Notes under the pieces: model-generated
Databases searched by the model: none
What the model was told of the DNA's origin: nothing
Seen by the model: only the letters and a program-made list of their open reading frames with translations
Source: Schizosaccharomyces osmophilus
Taxonomy: Eukaryota > Ascomycota > Schizosaccharomycetes > Schizosaccharomycetales > Schizosaccharomycetaceae
Length of the DNA stretch: 64,000 nt
Direction: 5' to 3'
Assembly: GCF_027921745.1 (NCBI RefSeq)
Contig: NC_079238.1
Location: forward strand, 1,302,001-1,366,000
Translations under genes and position numbers: made by a program
Shown here: one piece after another, positions 47,689-58,375 of the stretch
Layout of the letters: each line of letters starts with the position of its first letter
How positions within the stretch are numbered: the stretch's first letter is position 1

Positions 47689-50121
47689 ATGCTGCCAGAG
47701 GGCTTATCCAGCCGACCTCTATACCTGGAACAGAAAAGTGAATCCAACAAACAGAAGCGTAGGGTCCCCGCCGACATACGAAAACGAGTTCGACATGCTT
47801 GTCTGGGTTGTCGATCAAAAAAAATTCGTTGTAGAGGTACGGAGCCGTGTCATTCTTGTGTTGCCTTAGGAATTCAATGTGTATATGCGGATGCAGAAAA
47901 GGAAAGATCTCCGTCCAAGCAATTCGTTGCAGAACTAAGTAAACGACAAAAATGTTTTGAATACTTATTTGAACATATTTGCCCTTCGATCCCTCAATGT
48001 ACCAAGGCTTTGGTCCAACTATGTAATAAATTAGAGTCTCATATGAAACAAGGAACACCACTTGCTTCTTTGGTCAAGCCTGCAACTATAGATGAAAGTC
48101 TTTGTAAATTTTCTTTGAATTCTGAAGAAGAGACTTCAGAAAAGTCTATGAATCAACTGAAAGTGAAATATCCCTCTGATTTTCGAGATCCTGCTCAATA
48201 CCCTCTGAACGAAAGTTCCTCCATCTTGGAACCTTCTGCGAAAACAACCGATCATACAATCAATTTTCTACCAAGTGAGCGTCTGTCTCATGATTCACTA
48301 GGACCACTTTTCATAGGTCCAACTTCATCTTCCATTCTTTTGGACGAAGTAGCTTCGTCCTTAAATATATTGGGATGCTCTTCCCCGAGCTTTGACCGGC
48401 TCTCACCCTCCGCGCAATTTTCGGAAGCATCTGAATCATCTTTACCTCAGCTTCTTCAGAGAGGTTTGGTCTCATCAACGCAACCTTCAAATCTGAAGTC
48501 CTCAAAGTTTTCATTACAATGCTTGGAGTCGTTGTCTCTTTTAGCCTGCCATATGCTACCTTCTCTAGCAACTGCAAGGCAACTCTCTGAATTTTTTTTT
48601 GTTCGTTTTCAATGCTTTCTGCATCTTTACCCAGCTTCATTGTTTTATAAACGATATCAAATCTTTTATAATTTTCCCAAATTGCCCAACAACTTGGATA
48701 TTAGCTTTCTTATTGTATCAATGAGCATTATGGCTCTTGGTCAATTGAGCGCGAATGAAGATGGAATTCATATAGAAGAACCTATGGAAGATATTACTGA
48801 GCTTTTTAACCTAAGTGAGCAATTATTGTTCTTTCTTTTGCCAAAATATAATGTATCCACAGTACAGGCACTAGCTTTTGTCGCATTTCAGTGTCTCTTA
48901 CTTGACAGAATTAAAGAAGCTTTTTCTTATGTAGGATTAGCTTTTCATATAGCTCGGGTCATTGGGCTAGAAGTGTCGGATTCTACCGAGACCTTGAACG
49001 ACTCAGTTACTTCAGAAATCAATACAAGGTTACTGTGGTCTCTTCGTGTGCTTTCTTCTTTCTTGTTTCTCCAGAAAGGAATTACCCCTATAGTTACTTT
49101 GTTTTCGGAATACGATTTTTGTTCCCCAAAGCTGCCAAAAATAATGCCCGAGTTGGAAATTCCTCTTTTTCCATCAACGGTTTCTCATTTTACATCAACA
49201 ATCAAGCTCTTCTCTGTTGCAGTTCCTTCGTTGCTATCAATATACAATCTAACGGGATTTTGCATCGATCAAAAGCAAGATTATGCTGCTCTTTTATCCA
49301 AGGTCAAGGGTGCTTCTAAAAAAATAGAAGAATGGAAGACAAAACTCCCGTTTCAACTAGAAATAGAAAAGGGGAAATATGACCAATCGAATCCTTTATT
49401 TCATGGAAGCATCTTCTTGCATCTTTTGTATCATCATTTCAGCCTTCTACTTTTTGAACCCATCTTTTTATATCATTTACACTTGAATTCTAATAGCCTT
49501 TCTTCACAGTCGTTATTATTTACGGAGTCCGCGCCCATAGTCCCAGAATCGGATTCATGTATTAAGTCTGTACAGTCCATTTTGTCACTTGTGTCATTAT
49601 TGCAAGAGAATGGTCAATTAGAAAATTGTTTTTCTCTGGAATATGAGATTTTGTATACGGCAGCTTCGATGTGTCTTTTGTTAAGCGCTACAAAATTCAC
49701 GGATGATAGGCATCTATCAAAGTGCATTCGCCTTTTAAAGAGCATGGGATCTGTCTCCATTAACACCCACGAAAAATTAAGGAAGCTAGAAACAATAGCC
49801 TCAAGGTATCAAAGCGAATATACAAACGCGCATCAAAAGGCAAGCTCTGTGGGTAACGAACCTCCGCCCGAACTTCCCCAAGTACAAGAAGGATATCTGG
49901 CTTGGAAAACCTGGATACAAGAGCTATCCAACGACTCAGACTTACCTGTCGGTCATTCATTAAATGCAAAATCCAACTCTAACTCTTTTGGAATGGATTC
50001 ACATTCCAATTATGAAAAGTACCAGTCGTCTCCTGAATATACTACAACTTCATATCATCCCTTTCTTTCATGGCATGAAGCATTGCTTAACATGGATATA
50101 GAGTCGAATAACCTTAGCTAA
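47689..50121 (+). CDS. Zn2Cys6 fungal transcription factor
   Basis: 810 aa from the ATG at 47689. The binuclear zinc cluster (about residues 38-64) has the pattern C-x2-C-x6-C-x5-C-x2-C-x6-C, reading ACLGCRSKKIRCRG then PCHSCVALGIQC, with a basic lead-in KRRVPADIRKRVRH. A leucine-rich middle-homology/fungal_trans region spans about 270-650 (SFLIVSMSIMALGQLSANED, VSTVQALAFVAFQCLLLDRI, AFSYVGLAFHIARVIGLE). The C-terminus is Ser/Asn-rich with aromatic residues (HPFLSWHEALLNMD), activation-domain-like. In S. pombe the gene next to the aminodeoxychorismate synthase gene is, as I recall, thi5, a Zn2Cys6 factor for thiamine genes; orientation fits, so this may be its orthologue, but I cannot confirm it from sequence. 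The start is uncertain: the frame continues upstream only from a TTG. Confidence 0.85.
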   Translation: MLPEGLSSRPLYLEQKSESNKQKRRVPADIRKRVRHACLGCRSKKIRCRGTEPCHSCVALGIQCVYADAEKERSPSKQFVAELSKRQKCFEYLFEHICPSIPQCTKALVQLCNKLESHMKQGTPLASLVKPATIDESLCKFSLNSEEETSEKSMNQLKVKYPSDFRDPAQYPLNESSSILEPSAKTTDHTINFLPSERLSHDSLGPLFIGPTSSSILLDEVASSLNILGCSSPSFDRLSPSAQFSEASESSLPQLLQRGLVSSTQPSNLKSSKFSLQCLESLSLLACHMLPSLATARQLSEFFFVRFQCFLHLYPASLFYKRYQIFYNFPKLPNNLDISFLIVSMSIMALGQLSANEDGIHIEEPMEDITELFNLSEQLLFFLLPKYNVSTVQALAFVAFQCLLLDRIKEAFSYVGLAFHIARVIGLEVSDSTETLNDSVTSEINTRLLWSLRVLSSFLFLQKGITPIVTLFSEYDFCSPKLPKIMPELEIPLFPSTVSHFTSTIKLFSVAVPSLLSIYNLTGFCIDQKQDYAALLSKVKGASKKIEEWKTKLPFQLEIEKGKYDQSNPLFHGSIFLHLLYHHFSLLLFEPIFLYHLHLNSNSLSSQSLLFTESAPIVPESDSCIKSVQSILSLVSLLQENGQLENCFSLEYEILYTAASMCLLLSATKFTDDRHLSKCIRLLKSMGSVSINTHEKLRKLETIASRYQSEYTNAHQKASSVGNEPPPELPQVQEGYLAWKTWIQELSNDSDLPVGHSLNAKSNSNSFGMDSHSNYEKYQSSPEYTTTSYHPFLSWHEALLNMDIESNNLS

Positions 50122-50482
50122 GGTATGCGATTTGTTTTGGGATTTTTTCAACCTCTATGTCCTTGTTACATCATTTTTTCTATTTATTTTATATATTTAA
50201 CTGTTTTACATAATCTAAATGAAATGCCCTATTGAGTTTTACATCCCTATATTTGGTTTCTGTCAGCCTTATCCTGTAAACAACCCACCTGTTTACTACA
50301 ACAACACGAAGACAATTTCCGAAGTTTGACTTTCTAGAGAATATCTCTAATCTTTAGGCAATTTAAATAACAAATCAAAGATTTATAACCATTAACTTGA
50401 TTAATCACTGTGAACTGCATATATACAAAACGATTGTGAAACCTCAAAGTTGCTACTCAATCCTCGAATTGTTTAATGAAAC
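50122..50482. other. Intergenic, nothing called
   Basis: 361 bp between two plus-strand genes; AT-rich, includes TGTAAACA at about 50274-50281 (forkhead-type core). An in-frame TGA at 50477 marks the limit of the next gene's frame. Confidence 0.55.
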
Positions 50483-52298
50483 ATGTTTCCTTACAATTCT
50501 GCGTCTCCATCCTCGAGACAGAATGAGAAATCTATTAAACAAACGTACAGTTCAGACAGAGCAGTTGCTAAAACCACCGGCAATGATCTTTCCGATGATG
50601 AGCTGAAAAAAATTAGTTCTATGTCTGAAAAGATAGTATGAATGAATCTGCGTGAAAACTGCTGCTAATTTATATTAAGGAGCATTTGGAAGCCGAAAAC
50701 AAGGTTTTGACAGCAGAAGTTGAAGAAAAAATAAAGAGCTATCAAAGAGAAATGGTAAAGGCATTTTCATATCAACTTATTAATATCCAGAAATCCCTGC
50801 AAACCGAAAAGCTTGAGATCAGTGAGCAAAAAAGGCATATTCGGGAAAGAGCTAAGGACTTGGAAAAGGAAATGGTACGAAAAACATTATGCATCCGCTC
50901 TCTAATTACGTTATAAAGTCTAAATTGGATTCTGATATGGACGAGCATCGAACGCTACAAACTGAAATCCTTGCGGAACATGTAAGTGAAGACTTTTTAT
51001 GATAGACAATTAACATAACACGAGGAGAATTTTCAATCCATTACAAACGACATAAACCGGTTTTTCAATGTTTTAGGACTAAAGGATTGCCCGGCCCATG
51101 AAGAGCTTCTCGAAGAGGAATCTCGACTTGAAAGAGAATACGATTCGATCAACGAAGCATTGCAGTTAGCAATGCCAAAATCTAAATCATTGCTTAACAT
51201 ATTATGCGCTGTTACCAATTCTTCACAGAATATCCCAGTCGATGCTAATGCTGCATACTTATATCCTTCTTGTCTACTAAGACCAAAGTCACTAATTACT
51301 CAGGACTCATTAACTTTAGAACCAAAAGATTTAGAGCTTGTTGCATTTCATTTAAGGACGCAACAGGAAATTAAAGAAAAGCGGGTTGAACAAATATCCT
51401 CTATTAACCAATTTATTGAACATATTGAAACATATTCTACTAATTTAAGTTCGCAAGATGTTAAGTTTAAGGAAAGTTCAAAGGATCTCATGGATAAAAT
51501 ACTACTTATGAAAGCAAATTTGAGTAAATCATTGGTATGGATGTGCTATCTTACCTTAACTAACTTTTAGTTTCTTTCACGTGAGAAGGCGGATCAAAAA
51601 GAGCTTTCAATTCAAAATATTTCAAGAGAGATCGAGAAATTTTCTTCTGTTCGAAAAGTTGAGCCGAAGGTAGAGAAATATCGAAACGCTTTACGAAACA
51701 TTCGGGAAGTAAAAAACCGTGACAACCTTCCGTCCACGAACTATAAGTATAGTTATCCTTTAGAGTCACCGCCTATTGTTCAAAAATATCATTTGTCACA
51801 AGAGCCACTCCTTACCGAACCGGCTGTCCTGGAGTACTTAACACAAGTGGATTCATTTGCTAACGATGAGAAAGCTATGAGAGTTATTAGAGCCAGATAC
51901 CTAAAACTTACCGGGCGCCCTTTAAAGGATTGGAACTACACTAGCCCTATTTATGGGAGAACTATAGAAGCTGCTAATTTAATACTGCATAATCCACGCT
52001 TTGTTTCGCTTAAACATCTTCATGTGACTCTTCGTGACACAAACAATATAGTTTGGCTTGCTGAAGTTTGGTGTGATGATTACGTTAGAGGAATTGGCCA
52101 TTCTTTGAAGAAAGGAGAAGCTATCCAAATTGCAGCAGAGCAAGCAACACTTCAATTTAAGGTATGCTGACTTCATTGCTATTACTAATTCATTAGGACA
52201 TAACTAGCGAGGACCTATTAGTTATGGGACAGCGACATTCCACCGTTGTACAGGATCTGTTCCTTGGGCATCCACTAAGTCTTTCCTCGTCAAATTAA
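50483..52298 (+). CDS. Unrecognised coiled-coil protein with C-terminal dsRBD-like domain
   Basis: Six exons: 50483-50635, 50680-50874, 50919-50981, 51025-51534, 51571-52161, 52197-52298; 537 aa. All introns are 35-45 nt. Branches CTAAT/TTAAC/CTAAC are visible; acceptors are AAG, AAG, GAG, TAG, TAG. Residues 1-45 are Ser-rich; about 50-190 is coiled coil (HLEAENKVLTAEVEEKIKSY, LQTEKLEISEQKRHIRERAK); a mixed segment (190-240) precedes a second coiled coil (about 255-355). The C-terminal region about 441-505 (LKHLHVTLRDTN, WLAEVWCDD, GIGHSLKKGEAIQIAAEQAT) has the beta-beta-beta-alpha pattern and GxGxSKKxA-type loop of dsRNA-binding domains. No stop separates the two parts within exon 5, so they seem to be one protein. 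I do not recognise a family; kinetochore-rod proteins such as Sos7/Kre28 have similar coils but no such domain that I know. Function unknown. Confidence 0.75.
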
Positions 52299-52424
52299 GG
52301 GCCTAACAAACTGAGGAGTTTATGTACTACAAATTTACGGTCAATTTGTTTTCTACCGTCGCCCCATAATTTTATTTTAATTATCTATTCAGTCGCATAA
52401 ATTAATCACTTTGCTAATTTGCTT

Positions 52425-54554
52425 TTAATATTTTTCCCGATCAGGAGCAATCAAACATAAGGCAGGTAGAATGCTGTTAGCCTTTAACAGCATCTCTTCA
52501 TATTCACCTAATGGAGTACTTAGGACGGTTACGGCACCACCAGCCCCAATTCTCCATAGGCTGTCTTCATTGTACTTAAAAGCTGATCGAATTATCACGT
52601 TAAATTCTGAGGAACCAGTAACATCCCAATATCCTAGCGTTCCGGAATATATACCACGACCGTAGGGCTCTATTTCCTCTAGCATTCGAACGGTTCTTAA
52701 CTTAGGAGCACCTGTCATGGATCCTGGAGGGAAACACTTCGCTAAAACATCCCATGCGGTAATAGACTCGTCTACTTGGCCGTATATATGCGATAGAAGA
52801 GAGTAAACATTAGGATGCTCCTCAACTTGATAGAGTTGGGGAACTTCAACTGAATCTTTCTTTGCCAATTGATGTAAGTCATTTCGAATGAGATCAATAA
52901 TCATATTCAATTCTGCTGTATCCTTAGAATTTAATAGTTTACTTCTTGCTTCTTCGTAGGTCATTTGTGAACCTTTTTTTAGAGTACCCTTGATAGGAGA
53001 AAAATGACATGTTGAGTCTTTGTATTTCATAAACCTTTCTGGTGAGCAGCATAATAAGGTTAAATGAGGAAAACGAAGAAACCCGGCAAAAGATGATGGG
53101 TTATGTGAACGGGCACTTAGATACAAGTCATAGTCCGAAAAATTTGGATCGGTATATGCAAATGTAGTATCTGTTAAACACATTTCATAGGAATCACCGT
53201 TTAGTAATCTTTGTTGGCAAATACGCACACGGTCAGTATAATCCTGCTCAGTCGGTTTTTTTATCGTCGATCCATGACCATGATGCTTGAGTTTATTTTT
53301 ACTAAACTTTTGAAGATCGAAAAGCAGGTCTTCCCACCAAATTTGTAATGAATCATCTGAAGGATACAATGTTTGAACATAAGCTTTTTCTTCTTCAAGG
53401 TCAAACACAATTGATCTATCGACAAAAGCAAGCTCAGCATCAACGTAATTCCTTTGATTTTTTTTTGTATCGTAGGTAAATGATGATGCTTCGGCTATTG
53501 ACCTGGAAGAATAATCGCTGCATTCGTAGCCAATTGCTCCGATAATGCCGCCATGAAATGGTAAAGCCGATTCAATAGGGAACGCTTTATGCTCTTCCAT
53601 GAATTTCGCAACTATTTCCCAAAAATCCCCATTATACGTTTCCTCGAGATTGTTTTGACAATTCACAATATAAGTGGTATTTATCCATTTTTTGTAACGG
53701 ATAAAATAAGATAAAGGACCCTCAAAAAAGCCGATAATGGAAAACTTTCCTGGCTTTTTAGCTGAATCCAAAAAACAAATTGGCTTATCTGCATTGTTAA
53801 GATATTCAACAACCGTCAGAGGATCAGTCCACGGTATCTCTTGGCTAGAGATCCGCATTGAAGGTGTTTTCGGATTTTTTATGAAAGGAGATGGTTGAAT
53901 TTCTAGGACATCAAAGCCTGTCTCCGTGGAAGATGTAGAGTTGTCCGTTCGAAATTTTTCAACAACATTGAAGAAATTCCTCACAATGCTAACGGCATCA
54001 GATGATCCAATGCTTTCTGGATGATAAAGGATTCCATAATGTGGCTTTTCTATTGCCTCAATTGCCATTACGATTTGATCTTCTGTTGACTTTGCAAGGA
54101 CTCGAAGAGCATTAGTGCGGATAGAATCAACATACAAGCTATGATATCGCATTCCTTTGACCGAAGGCAAATTGCGATAAATCGAATCGTTCGTGCTTAG
54201 TATGCTAGAAATCCTTCCATGCCACGGAAGTGTAGGCATTTTGTCTACTGAACATCCATAATGCAAAGCAAGAGATTGGAAACCCAAGCAAATTCCTAGC
54301 GTCGGTACATCAGAGTTCCATATTTTTTCAAAAACAGAAGCATATTCAGAGGGGTTTCCGGGACCGGGTCCTACAAAGATGGCGTCAAAACAGGTAAGAC
54401 TATCCCACAGATCAGGACGAGCTGTATCCCAGTGTACAGTGGTAATGGAGCATTTACTAGAAGCACGCTGAATCAAATCATGTATATTAAAGGTGTAGGA
54501 ATCGTAACAGTCCACCAACAATATTCGTAGGGGTTTTTCCTCGCCGTTTATCAT
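52425..54554 (-). CDS. 4-amino-4-deoxychorismate synthase (fused PabA-PabB)
   Basis: Intronless, 709 aa, bifunctional. N-terminal class-I glutamine amidotransferase (about 1-200): LLVDCYDSYTFNIHDLIQRA, oxyanion GPGPGNPSE, nucleophile in LGICLGFQSLALHYG, and His/Glu in ILYHPESIGSSD. C-terminal chorismate-binding domain (about 235-700): SYEMCLTDTTF, CCSPERFMKYK, PIKGT, AELNMIIDLIRNDLHQ, PPGSMTGAPKLRTVRMLEEI, GIYSGTLGYWD. Order and fusion match budding-yeast Abz1 rather than anthranilate synthase, where fungal TrpG is fused to TrpC/TrpF. Reaction: chorismate plus glutamine gives aminodeoxychorismate, precursor of p-aminobenzoate and folate. Divergent from stc1; tail to tail with the coiled-coil/dsRBD-like gene. 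Confidence 0.96.
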   Translation of the reverse strand: MINGEEKPLRILLVDCYDSYTFNIHDLIQRASSKCSITTVHWDTARPDLWDSLTCFDAIFVGPGPGNPSEYASVFEKIWNSDVPTLGICLGFQSLALHYGCSVDKMPTLPWHGRISSILSTNDSIYRNLPSVKGMRYHSLYVDSIRTNALRVLAKSTEDQIVMAIEAIEKPHYGILYHPESIGSSDAVSIVRNFFNVVEKFRTDNSTSSTETGFDVLEIQPSPFIKNPKTPSMRISSQEIPWTDPLTVVEYLNNADKPICFLDSAKKPGKFSIIGFFEGPLSYFIRYKKWINTTYIVNCQNNLEETYNGDFWEIVAKFMEEHKAFPIESALPFHGGIIGAIGYECSDYSSRSIAEASSFTYDTKKNQRNYVDAELAFVDRSIVFDLEEEKAYVQTLYPSDDSLQIWWEDLLFDLQKFSKNKLKHHGHGSTIKKPTEQDYTDRVRICQQRLLNGDSYEMCLTDTTFAYTDPNFSDYDLYLSARSHNPSSFAGFLRFPHLTLLCCSPERFMKYKDSTCHFSPIKGTLKKGSQMTYEEARSKLLNSKDTAELNMIIDLIRNDLHQLAKKDSVEVPQLYQVEEHPNVYSLLSHIYGQVDESITAWDVLAKCFPPGSMTGAPKLRTVRMLEEIEPYGRGIYSGTLGYWDVTGSSEFNVIIRSAFKYNEDSLWRIGAGGAVTVLSTPLGEYEEMLLKANSILPALCLIAPDREKY

Positions 54555-55116
54555 TTATAAGAGAATGGTTGCAAAATTAGTTTGGAATATTTCAAAGTTT
54601 TTCCAAAATCATCAGCACTCCCCTACGAATATTAATATTAGAAAATACAAGAGTAACAGACTATGTAATAAGAATTAGCTTACATACAATGAGTATGGCA
54701 AGAAGAGACGTACAAGAAGACGGATATATAATCGACTTTTGAACTTCCCGCCAATGTATCCGAACACCAAATTTGAAAAGTATGCTAGACGTGTGTTTTA
54801 GTAAGTCAGTGCTAGTTGAAGCATTTTATTCGCTACAGGTTATTTTCGCACCGCAAAAGAACCGCGACTTTATATGTATTAAAATAATAGTTCCAAAATT
54901 GATGTTTCATATAATATTTAATAACTTACTTAAATAAGGAGCATTTTCGGGATGTTTGTTTCTTACTTATAACCAAATTTTTCTTCGACTACTACAATTC
55001 GTTTGTCTACCGACTGGCTCTTCATGATTTTCTTAATTGATTAAAATTTAACTTGATTAAATTTGCATTTTAATTTGATATTCTTCGGTCGTTTTTATTG
55101 ATCATTCAAAGTGAAG
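54555..55116. other. Divergent intergenic region PABA synthase/stc1
   Basis: 562 bp, very AT-rich in its right half. No coding frame or motif called. Confidence 0.6.
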
Positions 55117-55560
55117 ATGCACAGATTTGGATCAAAACAACAATCTGCAACGGCAGCAAGAAACAACAGTTACTCAACCCCTCGAGCCGGAGTTTCGACG
55201 CAGAAGAATAACTTCTTAACGTGCATGCGATGCAAGCTAACTAAAGGTCGTAGTGAATACAACGATACTCAATGGCAGAAAGGGTATCGATATTGGAACG
55301 GTAGAATTATAGCCATTCCTGATCCTAAGGTGATTTGCTCATCATGTCAACCGAAACAAGCCGCCATACTAAATTGTCCTGCTTGTGATGAAGACAAACC
55401 TCTTACTGCGTTTTCAAAGTCTCAACGATCTAAGATGGCTCCAAGGTGTCAAAATTGTGTCAAATTTCAAAGAAATGAGGGCATTGAAGATCTTGATGAA
55501 GAAGCGTTTGTCGATCCCTTTGAGGATGATGAGGACGATGACTTTAATTTTGATGAATAG
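55117..55560 (+). CDS. stc1: Stc1-domain protein, RNAi-heterochromatin adaptor
   Basis: 147 aa from the ATG at 55117 (the frame begins upstream only with a GTG). A tandem zinc-binding domain with four CxxC knuckles: FLTCMRCKLTKGRSEYND, VICSSCQPKQ, LNCPACDEDKPLTAFSKSQR and RCQNCVKFQ. This is the Stc1 (LIM-like) domain. The C-terminus is acidic (DPFEDDEDDDFNFDE). Known role in S. pombe: Stc1 links Argonaute/RITS to the Clr4 methyltransferase complex CLRC, so that siRNA directs H3K9 methylation. Both position (between the PABA-synthase and HECT genes) and domain agree. An additional 5' exon cannot be excluded. Confidence 0.88.
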   Translation: MHRFGSKQQSATAARNNSYSTPRAGVSTQKNNFLTCMRCKLTKGRSEYNDTQWQKGYRYWNGRIIAIPDPKVICSSCQPKQAAILNCPACDEDKPLTAFSKSQRSKMAPRCQNCVKFQRNEGIEDLDEEAFVDPFEDDEDDDFNFDE

Positions 55561-55894
55561 GACTCTGAACGTTGATGTCTTAAACTAGTCCTAGACAAAT
55601 TGTACTAATCATTGATCCTCAAGACAGTTATTGTTTTTTTGAGGACGGGAAAATGTTATAAAGACATAATGGTTTGTTGTTAGGATCTTGAAATCAGTAC
55701 AGCATTAGAAGCTTAGCAAACATCGTACCTCAAAAAGCAAAACGAAGGCCAAGCAAAAAGACTAATTACTCTGAGATTAGAAAGTAATTTATTTCTAATT
55801 ATGAACATTTTATTGGGATTCATTTAAGTTTCATATTAAAAGTACGAATTATGAAGACTTTAATGATTCCACAATAATACAATAAATACAACAG
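55561..55894. other. Convergent 3' region stc1/mug30
   Basis: 334 bp between two stop codons, AT-rich, with no frame or motif called. Confidence 0.6.
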
Positions 55895-58375
55895 CTATCG
55901 AAGCCCAAATCCTTTCGTTTCATATATCGCTCGATTTAGTTTTTGCTCTAATTTTTCTTTGGTGGAATATTCCCAGATGCATAGCTGGTTGAAGCAAGTA
56001 TGAGCAATTGGAAGCTTCTCAGTATCTGGTCCTAGTATAGAAACTCGAAGCTGGATACTTTGAATTCCCGTTGCTGGAATACGATCACTTCCTGTCATAA
56101 AAACGAGTAATCTTCGCTGTTTTTCTTCTGTGAGGCTAAAAATTACATCCCAAAGCCAAGCAATTGCAAGGGTTTTTTGAACAGCATGATTATTAAGCAT
56201 GTGAGACCGTCTCTCATGCACCCTGCCGCTTTGCCTACATACCGTCTCGCGATTATACATGTCGTACGTGCACGTTGCACGTAACAAATCCCAATTGATG
56301 TGTTCCTCATTTCCCCTAACTAATTTTTCAATCTCTTGCTCCTGAAAAAGCGAGAGAGCATTTCCTCCGCAGACCTTTAAAAATCCCTCTTGAAAGGTCG
56401 AAAATGGAGATTTAACGGATTTGTTTAGTAAATAATCGGAATAAGCTACCACGTATTCCCTTTTGTTTTTATTGTCGAGGCTTATATATGACCCATCCTT
56501 GATGAGTTCCACAGTTTTGTACCCCCTTTCTGTTGGTACGTTAATAGTAAAATTCAATCCGTACGTTTCTTCAACGTCTCCTTCGAATTCCAGCAGCGCC
56601 CGGAGTCCATTAGTTAAAGATGGTCGAAATTCTGCCACATCATTTAAAGTAAGAGGAAGACCTAGAAGCTTTTTATAACACACAGGAGGTAATCTTACAT
56701 CAAGGTTCACCGAGTTATAGACAGCCATACCCATGAGCACGCCAACAAGATGATAGTACTCTTTGTTGACGGAAGCATTATCAGTATTGAACCAAACATA
56801 GTCCGTCTGTTCATCAGGATAACTTTCAAAAAGCCCAAAACTAGGATCAAAAATTTCACGACTAAGCAGCAAAAGCCATTCCTTTTTTAGTCCACCAGCA
56901 TCCACGCCCTCTTCATTCACAAATTCGACTTTAAGAGATTTTTTAAGGTCAATTCCTGGTTTGCTCACTTGTCGTAAGCTGTCGGCCAGGAGATGATTCC
57001 GTCTTACGCGAAGAATAAGATAAGGTTCGACTGCTTTTTTTGAAAGGATAGAAGAGAAAAAAGCCTCCCTTGCTCGATACTCCATTTGTCGGCGCGTATC
57101 AAATTGCATAATTTTCACTTTTGCTCCCATGGAAAGTAGGAAAGGATACTGGCAGAATGTAAAATAATTTCTCTTTTGCTCCCAAAGTTCAAAATCTTTA
57201 TTCAGGTTGACATAGTCAACCATGGTACAGTAAAAAGAGCTTTTAACGACAAGATTCATTTGGCAGTTTGCTCCATACAAGAGGGCCATGCTGATGGCAG
57301 CAGCACGAATCTGCCAGTCAGCATTATAAGAATAGTTGTATTGAATTCGTTCGCACTGCTTAGACAACCGTTGTCCAATAAATCCATTGACAAGGTCTAC
57401 CTTATCCCGAAAAAAACTGGCTTTCCGATATGGGCCTTGTGTAAACCAGCAAATGAAGTATCGATGCGCTTCATTTCCAAGATTGGAAAGAATTCCCAAA
57501 ATTCTCTTTAATATCCCCAATTTGCTATGCTTCTTATCTCTGTTATTGTACGTAATGAGTGGATTCTCCAGGAGAATTAACAAAAACCGATAATGAGTAA
57601 TATCATAACAGTGTTGTTTCGGTCGTCGAAGCAAACAGTCGGTCGCTTTCAATACCTCTTCCATAATAGATGGATCTAAACTCATGAGTTGTTCATACAT
57701 CAGCCATATATCGTTGAAATTGAGCCCACAGGTTTTGTACACGCGTTCGGTGGTAGAAAAGGTTTGCAGAAGTATGTATGAGTTGCGAAACAAACGGGAA
57801 AGGAATTGTTGCAGAGACAAGATAGCCATAGTATATGTCTGTTTGTCTTTTTTCCGTCTAGCGTTTTTTAGACAGGAACGTGTTTCCTTAATCTTTTGAA
57901 ACACAAGTGCGGCTGAGATGGTTGAAGGATTATCTTCCTTTTGAGAATGGTCCAACTTGCCATGGACTGGATGCAAGTCGTTTATGGTCAGACAAACAAC
58001 ACATCGAAAGCATGGCACTGTTTTTGGATATCGAAGACTACTTCTGCAGCAAATACAGGTCCCCACCACCTGAATATTGTTAGTTGGATTGTCATCATAC
58101 GGTCTCTCGATTACCATTTCTATTTCTTCATTTCCATGGTTGTTATGACTGTCTTTGGACGATCCCGGCCATCGAAATCCTACGGGATTTCCACCCATCT
58201 GCTGAAACACAAGCTCCTTGAGTTTTTCAGATACCTTTATGTGTGCATCAGAATAGGTTCGTGAGGTGCAAGGAGGCTTATCTGAACCCAATTGCTCATG
58301 ATTATTTGATTCACATTGTTGTACCCGAGAAGTATGGTTAGCAAGTTGGGTAAAGCTATGTGCAGAAGGCGGCAT
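55895..58375 (-). CDS. mug30: HECT-type E3 ubiquitin ligase (Mug30-like)
   Basis: Intronless, 826 aa. The HECT domain fills about residues 480-826: VEFVNEEGVDAGGLKKEWLL, FGLFESYPDEQTDYVWFN, LVGVLMGMAVYNSVNLDVRL, and the active-site loop LPIAHTCFNQLCIWEYSTKE with its catalytic Cys near 790. The C-terminus is IYETKGFGLR, typical of the UBE3A/HECTD-like AZUL or Hul4 group. Near residues 105-130 there is a Cys-rich patch (GTCICCRSSLRYPKTVPCFR CVVC) resembling the zinc-binding knuckle of Hul4-type ligases. Role: ubiquitin transfer; substrates unknown. In S. pombe the gene at this place, mug30, was named for meiotic up-regulation. The N-terminal ~70 residues are hydrophilic and of no recognised family. 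Confidence 0.92.
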   Translation of the reverse strand: MPPSAHSFTQLANHTSRVQQCESNNHEQLGSDKPPCTSRTYSDAHIKVSEKLKELVFQQMGGNPVGFRWPGSSKDSHNNHGNEEIEMVIERPYDDNPTNNIQVVGTCICCRSSLRYPKTVPCFRCVVCLTINDLHPVHGKLDHSQKEDNPSTISAALVFQKIKETRSCLKNARRKKDKQTYTMAILSLQQFLSRLFRNSYILLQTFSTTERVYKTCGLNFNDIWLMYEQLMSLDPSIMEEVLKATDCLLRRPKQHCYDITHYRFLLILLENPLITYNNRDKKHSKLGILKRILGILSNLGNEAHRYFICWFTQGPYRKASFFRDKVDLVNGFIGQRLSKQCERIQYNYSYNADWQIRAAAISMALLYGANCQMNLVVKSSFYCTMVDYVNLNKDFELWEQKRNYFTFCQYPFLLSMGAKVKIMQFDTRRQMEYRAREAFFSSILSKKAVEPYLILRVRRNHLLADSLRQVSKPGIDLKKSLKVEFVNEEGVDAGGLKKEWLLLLSREIFDPSFGLFESYPDEQTDYVWFNTDNASVNKEYYHLVGVLMGMAVYNSVNLDVRLPPVCYKKLLGLPLTLNDVAEFRPSLTNGLRALLEFEGDVEETYGLNFTINVPTERGYKTVELIKDGSYISLDNKNKREYVVAYSDYLLNKSVKSPFSTFQEGFLKVCGGNALSLFQEQEIEKLVRGNEEHINWDLLRATCTYDMYNRETVCRQSGRVHERRSHMLNNHAVQKTLAIAWLWDVIFSLTEEKQRRLLVFMTGSDRIPATGIQSIQLRVSILGPDTEKLPIAHTCFNQLCIWEYSTKEKLEQKLNRAIYETKGFGLR

